Shown here piece by piece: positions 35,506 to 44,922 of a DNA stretch of 64,000 bases (positions within the stretch are counted from its first letter, which is position 1; every line of letters begins with the position of its first letter). The translations under genes were made by a program, and so were the position numbers. This DNA is from Palsa-504 sp963818225. GTDB taxonomy: Bacteria > Actinomycetota > Actinomycetes > Streptosporangiales > Streptosporangiaceae. The DNA lies in NCBI GenBank assembly GCA_963818225.1, contig CAWFRO010000006.1:124001-188000 (forward strand). Reading direction: 5' to 3'. A model generated the notes under the pieces. The model was not told the origin of the DNA and did not search any database. It saw nothing but the letters and a program-made list of their open reading frames with translations.

Positions 35506-36513
35506 TCAGGCCAGGCTGTCCCAGACGATGGCGGCCAGCTGGCTGATGGTGTCGATGCCGTACTGCTCGCTCGGGTCACCGGTGCTCAGCACGGCCATCA
35601 GGTAGTCCCGCCCGCGGCCGGAGATCCAGCCCACACTGTTGATCTGCCAGTCGCGGCCGGCGCTGTCCAGCGGCAGCCAGCCGTTCTTGAGCGCCACGGT
35701 GGCCTCCGCCGGGACGCCGCCGGAGACGCCCCACCGCTGATCTGGCGTCACGTTCTCCATCAGCGACAGCGCATAGCTGCGCTCGGTGCCGGTGAGCAGC
35801 GAATTCGGCTGGACCAGCGCGCGCAGCAGGGTTAGCTGGTCGCTGGGCGTCGTGGTGGACAGGCCCCAGCCGGGCCACGGGAATCCCGGGCAGTTCACGC
35901 ACGACGATGGCGCGGTGTCGGCCAGGCCGGCGGTGGTGTTGAAGGACCGGATGCCGTTGGCCCCGCCGACCTGATACCACAGGCTGGTCGCCGCGTCGTT
36001 GTCGCTGTCCTCGATCATCTCCCCGGCCAGCTCCTGGTCGTCGGCGGACAGCCCGCTGCTGCCCCGCCCGGCCAGCAGCGTCTCGAGCACGTCCAGCTTG
36101 ACCACGCTGGCTTCGGCCTGCGGCCGCCCCTGGCCCAGAGTCCACGTCTGGGCTGTACGCAGGTCGAAGACGGCGGCCAGGACGACGCCCTCCCTGGTAG
36201 CTACGTACGAGGCCGCCGCGGGCCCGAGCGGATCGCGGTGCCCGCCCGGGTCGGCGGATCTCGCCGGTGCGGAGGCCGTGCGTCCGCCCGCCGCTGAGGC
36301 GGCCGGAGTGACAGAAACGGACGAGGAGGACGAGGCAGTTGGGGCAAGCGAGCCCGCTGGGGCGGCCGAGGCGGCCGGAGCGGCCGGGGTGGCTGTCGCG
36401 GCGGATGCGGCCCGGCCCGCGTCCGCCTGACCGGCCCGGGACCCGCCGATGGTGACCGCCGCCACGACGCCTGCGGCCACGAGCAGCACGACGCCGGCCA
36501 CGGCGAGCACCAC
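35506..36513 (-). CDS. Membrane-anchored beta-lactamase-fold serine hydrolase
   Basis: About 335 residues. N-terminal membrane anchor VLAVAGVVLLVAAGVVAAVTI, an Ala/Ser/Thr-rich linker (~25-95), then a class A beta-lactamase-like domain: SxxK as SVVK in EASVVKLDVLETLL, SDN in EDSDNDAATSLWYQ, and KNG (in place of KTG) in VALKNGWLPL. Such proteins are common in actinobacteria and may be inactive or cell-wall related rather than resistance enzymes. No ATG is available; GTG 36513 or 36510 is the start. It follows the nSTAND-WD40 gene by 71 bp on the same strand. Confidence 0.8.
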   Translation of the reverse strand: MVLAVAGVVLLVAAGVVAAVTIGGSRAGQADAGRAASAATATPAAPAASAAPAGSLAPTASSSSSVSVTPAASAAGGRTASAPARSADPGGHRDPLGPAAASYVATREGVVLAAVFDLRTAQTWTLGQGRPQAEASVVKLDVLETLLAGRGSSGLSADDQELAGEMIEDSDNDAATSLWYQVGGANGIRSFNTTAGLADTAPSSCVNCPGFPWPGWGLSTTTPSDQLTLLRALVQPNSLLTGTERSYALSLMENVTPDQRWGVSGGVPAEATVALKNGWLPLDSAGRDWQINSVGWISGRGRDYLMAVLSTGDPSEQYGIDTISQLAAIVWDSLA

Positions 36514-36584
36514 GGCGGCCCGTGCGGGCCCTCGCGGCGAATGCCTGCCTGGAATCCGGATGATGACGTCCCGCGTGCGACGGG

Positions 36585-39500
36585 CTACCCCGCGGGGCAG
36601 ACCTGGTGGTATGGCTGACTCCCAGCGTAGTCAGCCCACTGCTGGCGGGTGAGCGGTTCATCCGCGATGCCGCAGGCCGCCTGCGGGAGGTCAGCCGGGA
36701 AGGCCACCTCCCAGGTGCGGATGCTGCCGTCGCCGCCCGCGGTGGCCAGCGTGGCGCCGTCGGGGCTGAGCGCCGCGGCGTAGACCGGCTGGGGGTCGGC
36801 GGTCATCGGGGAGCCGATCGGCTGCCGGGTGGCCACGTCCCACAGCCGGATGCTGCCGTCGCCGCCCGCGGTGGCCAGCGTGGCGCCGTCGGGGGTGAAC
36901 GCCGCGGCGTAGACCGGCTGGGGGTCGGCGGTCATCGGCGAGCCGATCGGCTGCCGGGTGGCCACGTCCCACAGCCGGATGCTGCCGTCGCCGCCCGCGG
37001 TCGCGAGCATCCCGCCGTCCGGGCTGAACGCCGCGACGGTCACGGCCGGGCCGGCCGCCATTTGCGTTCCGATCTGCCGCTGGGTGGCCGCGCTCCACAG
37101 CGTGGCCTGGCCCCCGGCGGCCACGGTGACCAGCGTCCTGCCGTCGGGGCTGAACGCCACCACCCCGGTGAGCGCGCCGGGCCGGCCGGCCGTCATCGGC
37201 CCGCCGACCTCCCGCTGGGTCGCCACGTCCCAGATCCGCGCCGTGCCGCCTGCGCCGAAGGTGGCCAGCAGCGTGCCGTCCGGGCTGAACGCCACGGCTT
37301 GATCGCTCCCGTCGCCGGCCGCGGGCAGCCCGGCGCCGATCCGCTGGCCGGTCGCTGTCTGCCACAGCTGCACGCCGTTTCCCGCGACGGCCAGGATCTT
37401 GCCGCCCGGGCTGAGGGCGAGCCCGGTCACGGTGCCGGAGCTGGGCACCGGGCCGCCGACGGGCCGCCTGGACGCGATGTCCCACACCCGGACGAACCCG
37501 TGCCCGTCGCTGGTGGCGAGCACGCCGCCCCCCGCGCTGAACGTGGCGGCCGGGCTGATCGTCCCGGCGGCCAGCGGGACGGAGGGCTGGTGGAAGGCTG
37601 CCGTGTTCCACAGCTGGATGTTCCCGCTGCCGTTCCCGGTGGCCAGGGCGTCCGCGCCGGGGCTGAAGGCCAGCGCGCTCACCCCGGCTGAGCCCGCGGC
37701 GGCCAGCGGGGCCCCGGTCTGGGCCTGGGTAATGACGTCCCACAGCTCGGTGACGCCGTCGCTTTCCGCCGTGGCCAGCGTGGTCCCGCCCGGGCCGAAC
37801 GTCAGGGCGCTCACCGCGTTGCCGGTTACCATCACCGCGCCTGTCTGGCTGCCGGACCCGACGTTCCACAGCCGGGCGGTACCGTCCTGGCCGGCGGTGG
37901 CCAGCAGCTTCCCGTCCGGGCTGAACGCCAGTGCGTCAACATCCGGCCCGTTGGGGATCAGGGCCGGTCCTGCCACCTGCTGGCCGGCCGTGCTCCACAA
38001 CTGGACGTTCCCGTCTGCGCTGGCCGAGGCGACCAGCGCACCGTCGGGGCTGAACGCCACCGCGTCCACCGGGCTGGCGTCAGAGCTCATCGGCGCCCCG
38101 ACCTCCTGCCCGGTGGCCGTGTTCCACAGCCGGACGTTCCCGTCGGCGCCGCCCGTGGCCACGACCGCGCCGTCCGGGCTGAACGCCACCGCGTGGCCCT
38201 GCGCCGGGCTGGACAACGGGCGCGCGGCGATCCCGGTCCCGGCGGCCAGGTTCCATGTGCCGACGGCGCCGGCGTCCGCGGCCTCGAGCAGCTTCCCCCC
38301 GCCGGCGAAGGCCAGGGCGAGCGGGGCCGCGCCGAAGGTGGTGACGCGGATCGTGCGGTGCGAGGCCAGATCCCACAGCCGGATCGTGCCGCCGGAGTAC
38401 CCGGCCGCCAGCGTGCCGCCGTCCGGGCTGTAAGCCAGCGCGGTCACCACGCCGGACTGTGCGGACAAGATGCCGCGGACCGGCTGCGCCAGCGACTGGA
38501 GCAGGCTGTAGCGGGCCTGCGCGGTGGGGTCCAGCTGCCAGGCGGCCCCGGCCAGGAGGGCGGCGGTGACCGGGTCGGTCGCATCGAGGGCCGTGCTCTG
38601 CGCGGCCAGGCCCTGCGCGGTGTTCGCGGTGCCCTGCCGGGCCGCGCTGGTCCTCGCGTCCTTGACCGCCACCCCGGCGCCCGCGAGCACGGCGACGACC
38701 ACCACCGTCACGAGCCCGGCCAGGGCCTGCCGGCGCCGCCGGCCGCGAGCCGCGGCCCGGCCGCTGGCCCGCAGGAACTCCGCCTCGCCGGTGCCCAGCG
38801 GGGGGTACCGGCCCGGGTCCCCGGCCCAGACGCGCGCGGCCTGCCCGGCGGCGGCCAGCTGGACGTCGCGGTACAGCAGCGCGCGGTCCCCGCCGCTGGC
38901 TCGCCACCGCGCCGTGTCCTCGGCGAGCTGGCCGTACAGGATCATGCTGGTCTCATCTTCGGCCAGCCACCCCCGCAGCCGTGGCCAGGCCCGGAGCAGG
39001 ACGTCGTGCGCGATCTCGGCGCGCTCGGCGTCCACCGCGACCAGGCGGTGCTGGGCGAACGCCGCCAGGACCGCGCTGATCTGGGGCCATTGCGCCGCGG
39101 CGCGCCCGGCGCGCAGGTCGCTGATACTGACTGTCCGGCGGGTCGGCCTGCGGTCCGGCCCGGTACCGGTCAGCCGCCGGAAGACCTCTCGGGCGATGGC
39201 CTGCTGGTCCTCGGTCAGGCTGCGGTAGGCCGTCTCGGCGCTGACCTCCACGGCGCGGGCGATCCCGGCCCCGTCACCAGCGTCCAGGTATGCCTGCCTG
39301 GTCAGCTCGTTGCCCTGGCGATGCTCCCAGGTCGCCGTCATGGCCTGGGACAGCAGCGGCAGGACCGCGCGGCCCGGCGTCTGCTCCCCGGCCGAGCGCA
39401 GGTCGGCCAGGATCGCATCGGCCAGGCCCGGCTCGACGGCCAGTCCGCTCGCCTCGGCCGGGCCGGTGATCACGCGGCGCAGCTCAGCTTCGGTCATCGG

Positions 39501-40877
39501 GCCGGCGACGATCTGGTCGCGTTCCATGAACGGGACGAGCTGGGGGTAGGCCGCGCACCGGTCCCAGTAGTCGCCGCGTACGGCGATGACCGCGAGCAGC
39601 GGGGGCTCGGCGCGCGGCCCGGCCGGCCGGGTCGCGGCCGCGCGCACGGCGTCGACGAACGCGGCCCGCTCGAGCCCGGCCTCATCGTCCCCGGCCGCGA
39701 AGACCTGCTCGAACTGGTCGATGATCAAGACCAGCCGGGACGCCCCGGCGGCCTGCGCGATCTCGCTGAGCAGCAGGTGCGCATCGCCCGGCGCGTCGGC
39801 CAGGCCGTCGCGGATCAGGGCGGGATCGCGGCCGCCGAGCCGCGCCAGCTGGGCGGCCAGCTCGGTCAGCGGGCCGGTGCCCGGGGTCATGCTGATCCGC
39901 GGCCACGAGCCTGCTCCCGGTACCTGCACCCCGCGGGCCAGCGCCGGCACCAGGCCGGCCTCCAGCAGTGAGGTCTTACCCGCCCCCGAGGCGCCGGTCA
40001 GCATGACGAGGCCGGATTGCACGAGCGAGCCGGCCAGCGCGGCGGTGAGCTGTTCGCGCCCGAAGAACACGGCCTCGTGGGCCCGGCCGTAGGGCAGCAG
40101 CCCGCGGTAGGGACAGCCGCTGGTCCATCGCGGGCCGTCGTTACCCGGCCCCCCGGCGCCGGGCGCCCACTGCCGCCCGCGCTGCTCCATGGCCGCCAGT
40201 TCCTCGCGGATGACCCGCACGTCGGCGGACTGCCGCGCGACCTGCTCGATGGCCGCTCGGAGCTCGGCACCCTGGCCGCCCAGGCTGTCCTGTATCTCCC
40301 CGGCCGCCCGCGCCAGGTCGGCGAGCAGGAACTCCATCTCGCCGAACTCGGCGCTCACCGTCTCAGCCGCGGTGAGCACCTCGTGCTCCAGTTCCTCGTC
40401 CCCGGCCTCGATCGCGGCCCGGAAGGCGGTGCCGCCCGCGTCGATCTCGCGCAGCACCATGGCGATGTCCGATCGCACCTCGCCGGCGTATCCGTCGCCG
40501 GCGGACAGGATCTCCCGCAGGCTCCGGCTGATCTCCCGCTGCAGGTCACTGCGGGAGGGGCTGGCGGAGGGGTGCGCCGACCGCACGCGGTCCACGGCTG
40601 CGGCCACCGCGTCAGCCAGGGCGCTGGCCCCTACCGAGGACAGGACCCCGATCCTGGCCACGGCCGTGGCGCCGTCCAGCCCTGCGGCGTCGGCGAGGGC
40701 CGGCCCGAGCGCCGCCGCGCACAGCAACGGCAGGACCGCCGGGGCCGGGAGGCCGCGCAGCTCGCGGCGGCCGTGCCGGGCCGCGCGCAGCAGCCACTCC
40801 CGGATCCCGGCCTGGAGCCGCAGAACCTCCTCGAAGTCACCCAAGCCCTCCACCCCCACCCGCACATAGCACCCCAA
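36585..40877 (-). CDS. nSTAND NTPase with 14-blade WD40 C-terminus
   Basis: 1430 residues. N-terminal ~230: helical region with a hydrophobic stretch (PAPAVLPLLCAAALGPALAD) and long charged helices, possibly an effector or adaptor. From ~250 CPYRGLLPYGRAHEAVFFGR opens the nSTAND NTPase: P-loop GASGAGKTSLLEAGLVPAL (~296), Walker B-like LVLIIDQFEQVF, and QHRLVAVDAERAEIAHDVLL. A membrane helix (ALAGLVTVVVVAVLAGAGVA, ~714-735) precedes fourteen WD40 repeats (~804-1415), enough for two 7-blade propellers. STAND proteins sense a stimulus and oligomerise; the family is linked to signalling and conflict. Trigger unknown. Confidence 0.85.
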   Translation of the reverse strand: MGCYVRVGVEGLGDFEEVLRLQAGIREWLLRAARHGRRELRGLPAPAVLPLLCAAALGPALADAAGLDGATAVARIGVLSSVGASALADAVAAAVDRVRSAHPSASPSRSDLQREISRSLREILSAGDGYAGEVRSDIAMVLREIDAGGTAFRAAIEAGDEELEHEVLTAAETVSAEFGEMEFLLADLARAAGEIQDSLGGQGAELRAAIEQVARQSADVRVIREELAAMEQRGRQWAPGAGGPGNDGPRWTSGCPYRGLLPYGRAHEAVFFGREQLTAALAGSLVQSGLVMLTGASGAGKTSLLEAGLVPALARGVQVPGAGSWPRISMTPGTGPLTELAAQLARLGGRDPALIRDGLADAPGDAHLLLSEIAQAAGASRLVLIIDQFEQVFAAGDDEAGLERAAFVDAVRAAATRPAGPRAEPPLLAVIAVRGDYWDRCAAYPQLVPFMERDQIVAGPMTEAELRRVITGPAEASGLAVEPGLADAILADLRSAGEQTPGRAVLPLLSQAMTATWEHRQGNELTRQAYLDAGDGAGIARAVEVSAETAYRSLTEDQQAIAREVFRRLTGTGPDRRPTRRTVSISDLRAGRAAAQWPQISAVLAAFAQHRLVAVDAERAEIAHDVLLRAWPRLRGWLAEDETSMILYGQLAEDTARWRASGGDRALLYRDVQLAAAGQAARVWAGDPGRYPPLGTGEAEFLRASGRAAARGRRRRQALAGLVTVVVVAVLAGAGVAVKDARTSAARQGTANTAQGLAAQSTALDATDPVTAALLAGAAWQLDPTAQARYSLLQSLAQPVRGILSAQSGVVTALAYSPDGGTLAAGYSGGTIRLWDLASHRTIRVTTFGAAPLALAFAGGGKLLEAADAGAVGTWNLAAGTGIAARPLSSPAQGHAVAFSPDGAVVATGGADGNVRLWNTATGQEVGAPMSSDASPVDAVAFSPDGALVASASADGNVQLWSTAGQQVAGPALIPNGPDVDALAFSPDGKLLATAGQDGTARLWNVGSGSQTGAVMVTGNAVSALTFGPGGTTLATAESDGVTELWDVITQAQTGAPLAAAGSAGVSALAFSPGADALATGNGSGNIQLWNTAAFHQPSVPLAAGTISPAATFSAGGGVLATSDGHGFVRVWDIASRRPVGGPVPSSGTVTGLALSPGGKILAVAGNGVQLWQTATGQRIGAGLPAAGDGSDQAVAFSPDGTLLATFGAGGTARIWDVATQREVGGPMTAGRPGALTGVVAFSPDGRTLVTVAAGGQATLWSAATQRQIGTQMAAGPAVTVAAFSPDGGMLATAGGDGSIRLWDVATRQPIGSPMTADPQPVYAAAFTPDGATLATAGGDGSIRLWDVATRQPIGSPMTADPQPVYAAALSPDGATLATAGGDGSIRTWEVAFPADLPQAACGIADEPLTRQQWADYAGSQPYHQVCPAG
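36721..36995 (-). repeat. Near-identical 129-bp WD40 blade duplication
   Basis: Units at 36721-36849 and 36850-36978 differ at only a few positions, and the next blade shares its first ~20 bases. The other blades of the same protein are far more diverged, so these copies arose recently or are kept alike by gene conversion. Confidence 0.85.
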
Positions 40878-40941
40878 AGACGGGCGCAGCCTAGCAGGCG
40901 GGATTACTCCCGAGCGGAGAGTTTTGCGTAAGGTGACCGGT

Positions 40942-41814
40942 TCAGAACTTGCTCATGGCGGGGATGACTTGTTCGGCCATCAGCTCCAGCGGACGTAGCG
41001 AGCCGACCCCGACGACGGCACCGTGCGCGACCTGGATGCCTAGCTCGGACAGTTCGTGCAGCTGCTCGATGACCTTCTGCACGTTCTCGCCGTTCTCGCC
41101 GAGGTCGAACCGGGCCCCCGAGGTCTTCTCGATCTCGGCGTAGTCGCGGCCCTCGGCGGCGCAGTGCTCACGCAGCACCTCGAGCTTATGAGCCAGCTCC
41201 GGGCCGCCGAAGATATTGCACGCGTCCGCGTACCGGGCCACCAGCCGCAGCGTCTTGCGCTCTCCGGAGCCGCCGATCAGGATCGGCGGGCGCGGGCGGG
41301 TCAGCGGCTGCGGCGAGTTCAGCGTGCGGCCCAGGTGGTAGTACTTCCCGTCGAATGGGCCCTCGTCGTCGCTCCACATCTGGCCGAAGATGCGCAGCGC
41401 CTCCTCCAGCCGCTCGAACCGTTCCGCGGTCGGCGGGAAGAACAGGCCCAGCCCCCGCGCCTCATCCTCGTTCCAGGCCGCGCCGATGCCCAGCATCGCG
41501 CGCCCGCCGGACAGGACGTCCAGGGTGGTGACCGCCTTGACCAGCAGCCCCGGGTCCCGGTAGACCACCGCCGTGACCAGGGTGAGCAGCTTGACCCGCT
41601 CGGTCTTGGCGGCCAGGTAGCCGAGCGTCGTGTAAGCCTCGAGCATCTCGTGCTCGGGCGGCCCGACGCCGCGGATCTGCCACACGTGGTCCATCACGCT
41701 GATCCGGTCGAAACCCGCCTGCTCGGCCAGCCGGGCTATCTCGCCCAGGCGTACCCGCAGCTCAGGCGGGCCACCCTGCCAGGTGAAATCCGGGATGTGA
41801 AGGCCCGCCTTCAT
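40942..41814 (-). CDS. LLM-class F420-dependent oxidoreductase
   Basis: 290 residues. MKAGLHIPDFTWQGGPPELR, FDRISVMDHVWQIRGVG, TLVTAVVYRDPGLLVKAVTT, LDVLSGGRAMLGIGAAWNED, RPRPPILIGGSGERKTLRLV and YADACNIFGGPE are typical of the F420-dependent luciferase-like TIGR03560-type group. Start ATG 41814 has GAGGAG upstream and is preferred over 41862. Separated by 64 bp from the nSTAND gene upstream region; substrate unknown. Confidence 0.88.
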   Translation of the reverse strand: MKAGLHIPDFTWQGGPPELRVRLGEIARLAEQAGFDRISVMDHVWQIRGVGPPEHEMLEAYTTLGYLAAKTERVKLLTLVTAVVYRDPGLLVKAVTTLDVLSGGRAMLGIGAAWNEDEARGLGLFFPPTAERFERLEEALRIFGQMWSDDEGPFDGKYYHLGRTLNSPQPLTRPRPPILIGGSGERKTLRLVARYADACNIFGGPELAHKLEVLREHCAAEGRDYAEIEKTSGARFDLGENGENVQKVIEQLHELSELGIQVAHGAVVGVGSLRPLELMAEQVIPAMSKF

Positions 41815-41918
41815 CGACCCACGCTCCTCACGGTCGTCCGGCCACGTCCGGCCACAAGCCACTGTGCCTAGCGTCTCACCACGCGGCGGGGGCGAGTGCA
41901 GCGGGTCGGTGCCGCGCG

Positions 41919-42515
41919 TTATGCCGGTCCGTCCCCGCGGATGGCCGCCTGGGCCTCCGGGTCGAGCACCGCCATCAGCGGCGTCGAGGCGGCCCGGAGC
42001 TTTTGCACCGCGCCGTCGAGCCGGGCGCCCGCCGATGCCGCGCTGGCCGACCCGGCCGTCGCTCCCTGGGCCAGGGCCATCAGCCCGGCCACGGCCTGGG
42101 CCTGCTCCAGGAAATTCCTCGATACCTTCGCGTCGATCAGGACCGGCGCACCGACCATCAGCATCATCATGTACGTCCGCAGATCGTCGGCGGCGGCGTC
42201 GCGGTCACCCTCGTCCGCGCCCTCCGCCGCTCCCTTGGCTACCGAACGCGACGCGCGGACCGCCTGAGTCATGACGATGGCCGCCTGCGCCCCGACGGCG
42301 CGGGCCCGGACATTGATCTGCCGGAGCCTGAGCACCTGGTCGACCACCAGCACCGTGATCAGGAGCACGAGCAGGCCAGACACCGTGTCGGTCGTGAGCG
42401 CGTGGGTGGCCCACCACCGGCGCATCACGTTGTCGGTGATATCGCCGATGACCAGCACGCCGGTGAGCAGCGTGACCACCAGCGCGGCAATTCCGCCCTG
42501 CCATCGTGACAGCAC
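41919..42515 (-). CDS. Membrane protein of unknown function
   Basis: 198 residues. Two N-terminal membrane helices (GGIAALVVTLLTGVLVIGDI; TDTVSGLLVLLITVLVVDQV), then a cytoplasmic helical domain with RARAVGAQAAIVMTQAVRAS, DDLRTYMMMLMVGAPVLIDA and an Ala-rich C-terminus. I do not recognise a family. GTG start at 42515. It is 41 bp downstream of the GNAT gene on the same strand and may be the last gene of that run. Confidence 0.7.
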   Translation of the reverse strand: MLSRWQGGIAALVVTLLTGVLVIGDITDNVMRRWWATHALTTDTVSGLLVLLITVLVVDQVLRLRQINVRARAVGAQAAIVMTQAVRASRSVAKGAAEGADEGDRDAAADDLRTYMMMLMVGAPVLIDAKVSRNFLEQAQAVAGLMALAQGATAGSASAASAGARLDGAVQKLRAASTPLMAVLDPEAQAAIRGDGPA

Positions 42516-42556
42516 GTAACGACCCTAGCGAGGTCCCCTCAGCCCGGGCCACCCGG

Positions 42557-43369
42557 CTAACGGGCCGGCTCGGCGATCACGGCCGTGCCGATCTCGCGGA
42601 ACCCGATCCGGGCGTAGACGCGGGCCACCACGCGGTCGCTGGCGGACAGGAAGATGGTCCGCACATCGCGGCCGGCGGCGTCAGCGGCCAGCAGCGCGGT
42701 GACCGCCGCGCCGAGGCCCTGGCGGCGATGGGAGGGCAGCACGCCGACGCCGGTGATCTCGGCGACGCCGTCGACCGCCTGGCAGCTTCCCGCCGCGAGG
42801 GGGCCGTCCGGGCCGAACGCGGCGGCCAGCACCGACTGCCCGGACCGCAGGCGCTCGCGCAGCATGGCGATCGTGGCGCCGTCGTGGCCGGCCGCGATCT
42901 TGTCCCGCTCGGCCGCGCCCGCCTCGCCGACGGCCGTTCCCGGATGGCTGAACGCTACGGCCGGGACCGCCCAGATCCGGTCGAGCTCGGGGTCTTCCGG
43001 CGCGACGATCCGCACCGTGATCCCCGGCGGGAGCGGCGGCACCGGGGCTGGAGCGGCGAGCACCATGAGCGGATGCCGGCGGACCTCCAGGCCTGCCTCC
43101 GCGGCGGCCGTCGCCATCTCGGGCGCGGATTCCTCGATCCACTCGAAGGACTCCGGGATGATCAGCTCGCGCTGCCGGGCGCGGACCGCGCGGATGTCGG
43201 CCGCGGTGACCGGCGGCCGTGAGCCTTGCCTCGGCCGCGCGTAGTACGGCCAGCTCATGCCGACGGGGACGAAGACCTCCAGCGAGCCGTGCTCTTCAGC
43301 CCGGGTCCGGCGGCGCGGGACCGCGTCGCAGAATGCGTCGATCCGCTCAATGACCCCGTTATCTCTCAC
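42557..43369 (-). CDS. GNAT-family N-acetyltransferase
   Basis: 270 residues. The acetyl-CoA motif is ITGVGVLPSHRRQGLGAAVT (~205-224), followed by SDRVVARVYARIGFREIGTA. The N-terminal ~120 residues form a separate region (ERIDAFCDAVPRRRTRAEEH). The open frame continues upstream to 44485 only as a shadow of the CoA-transferase; GTG 43369 gives a sensible start. Acceptor substrate unknown. Confidence 0.83.
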   Translation of the reverse strand: MRDNGVIERIDAFCDAVPRRRTRAEEHGSLEVFVPVGMSWPYYARPRQGSRPPVTAADIRAVRARQRELIIPESFEWIEESAPEMATAAAEAGLEVRRHPLMVLAAPAPVPPLPPGITVRIVAPEDPELDRIWAVPAVAFSHPGTAVGEAGAAERDKIAAGHDGATIAMLRERLRSGQSVLAAAFGPDGPLAAGSCQAVDGVAEITGVGVLPSHRRQGLGAAVTALLAADAAGRDVRTIFLSASDRVVARVYARIGFREIGTAVIAEPAR

Positions 43370-43419
43370 AACGCTACTTACCTTAGGCCGCCCGCCACAG
43401 GCGGTAAACCGCTTTGCCG

Positions 43420-44919
43420 TCAGCCGGCCGGATCGGGGCGCCAGCCGGGCTGATCGGTGCCGTAGCCGGTGAGCGGTGATGGCCAGGCCAGCTCCCGCCC
43501 GTCCAGCTGCCCCGGCGGCCGGATCACGGCGACCGGTCCGTCCGCGCCGGCCACCGTCGTCAGCCAGGCCGCCGGGTCGCTGGCCGCCGCCGGCGCCGCG
43601 GCTGCGGCCCGCGGCTGGCTGAGCAGCCAGTGCCCGGTGCGGGCCAGGCTGAGCTCGCGGAACAGGGTGCCGCCCCAGGTGGCCTGCGCAGTGAGCCCGC
43701 GAAGCACGGTGGCCGCGCACAGGTAACCGGTGCCGTGATCGAGAAGCTGGCAGGGCAGCGCGCCCGGGCGCTCGCCATCGGGGGACTCGGTGACCGCGAT
43801 CCCGGACGCGGCCTGGACGATGCTGTCGAAGCCGCGCCGTTCTCCCCACGGGCCGCTCCTGCCCCAGGCCGACAGGCTCACCACGACCAGCCCGGGATGG
43901 CGTTCCGCGAGAGCCTGCGGCGCCAGCCCGAACCGGTCGAGCGCGTGCGGCCGGTATCCGTGCACCAGCACGTCGGCCCCGGCCAGCAGCTCGTGCAGCC
44001 GGGCGGACCCGCTGGGCGTACCGAAGTCGAGCAGCGCGCTGCGCTTGCCCAGCAGCTGGTCGTAGGCCTGCTGCCGCAGTTCCGGACGCCCCGGCGGGTC
44101 CAGCCTGAGCACGTCGGCGCCGAGCGCGGCCAGGTAGCGGGTGGCCACCGGTCCGGCGATGACCCGGGTGAGGTCGAGCACCCTGATCCCCGAGGCGGGC
44201 AGTGTCCCGGCTGGCCGGCGCCGGGGCGCCGCGCCGCCGATGCTGTACACCCCGTCCCACGCCGCGTCCCGGGCCAGGGATCCCTCGACCAGCCGGGCCG
44301 CGGCCACCGCCTGCCCGGCCGCTGACGCCCGCCAGTCCGCCTCGGTCCGGACCGCGGCCGCCACCCCGCCCGCCCCGGTCACCAGGTCCTCGACCTCGAC
44401 CGCGCCCAGGCCGGCGATAGCCGCCGCCACCGCCTCGGGATCCTCGCCGCAGCGCAGCGCGCGCAGCAGCGCCTCGCGGTGCCACGGGTAATTGGCGTGG
44501 GTGCGTACCCAGCCGCCGGCCGCCCGCCAGAACCGGGACAGCGGCGCGAACCCGGCCCCGGCGGGCTCGCCGTTCACCCGCACCCAGGCCTCGCTCCTGA
44601 CCGCCGCCGCCACGTGCCGGCGGTCCAGCCGCAGCTCCCGCCCTTCTTCGCCGCTGCGCCCGGCGTGCAGGGCCGCGGCGGCGAGCAGCGCGACCCCGAC
44701 GCAGGCGATGGCCACGTCCTCGACCGGCAGGCGCGAAGGCAGCTGGCCCGGCTCGCCGGTCACCTCGAGGCCGCCCGTCCAGCCCGGCCCGTCCGCCGCC
44801 TCCCGGTCCAGCCCAGCCCGGTCCAGCCCAGCCCGGTCCAGCTCAGCCCGGTCCAGCCCAGCCTGGTCCAGTCCAGCCCACGCCTGGCCCAGCAGCCGTC
44901 GCCACAGCTCGTCAGCCAT
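43420..44919 (-). CDS. CaiB/BaiF (family III) CoA-transferase
   Basis: 499 residues. The C-terminal half has the clear family blocks SGIRVLDLTRVIAGPVATRY, LGADVLRLDPPGRPELRQQA, LLAGADVLVHGYRPHALDRF and HPGLVVVSLSAWGRSGPWGE. The aspartate that carries the CoA ester is expected further on but I cannot fix it by eye. The N-terminal ~200 residues resemble a degenerate second half-domain. Residues ~15-40 are pentapeptide repeats (AGLDR/AELDR) from a 15-bp tandem array. Starts 4 bp after the methyltransferase stop, in one operon. Confidence 0.82.
   Translation of the reverse strand: MADELWRRLLGQAWAGLDQAGLDRAELDRAGLDRAGLDREAADGPGWTGGLEVTGEPGQLPSRLPVEDVAIACVGVALLAAAALHAGRSGEEGRELRLDRRHVAAAVRSEAWVRVNGEPAGAGFAPLSRFWRAAGGWVRTHANYPWHREALLRALRCGEDPEAVAAAIAGLGAVEVEDLVTGAGGVAAAVRTEADWRASAAGQAVAAARLVEGSLARDAAWDGVYSIGGAAPRRRPAGTLPASGIRVLDLTRVIAGPVATRYLAALGADVLRLDPPGRPELRQQAYDQLLGKRSALLDFGTPSGSARLHELLAGADVLVHGYRPHALDRFGLAPQALAERHPGLVVVSLSAWGRSGPWGERRGFDSIVQAASGIAVTESPDGERPGALPCQLLDHGTGYLCAATVLRGLTAQATWGGTLFRELSLARTGHWLLSQPRAAAAAPAAASDPAAWLTTVAGADGPVAVIRPPGQLDGRELAWPSPLTGYGTDQPGWRPDPAG
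44806..44880 (-). repeat. 15-bp tandem repeat in the CoA-transferase N-terminus, five units
   Basis: Plus-strand units GTCCAGCCCAGCCCG at 44806 and 44821 are identical; three more at 44836, 44851 and 44866 differ by one or a few bases. They encode the repeated GLDRA pentapeptide on the minus strand. Confidence 0.88.
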
Positions 44920-44922
44920 GCC

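Noticed and set aside
36721..36995. CRISPR-like or satellite repeat on the plus strand
   Set aside because: The 129-bp units are 43-codon WD40 blades in frame within the nSTAND gene; there are no spacers.
43370..44485. N-terminal extension of the GNAT gene to 642 residues
   Set aside because: The extra part is a shadow of the CoA-transferase on the same strand in another frame; GTG 43369 gives a normal GNAT length.
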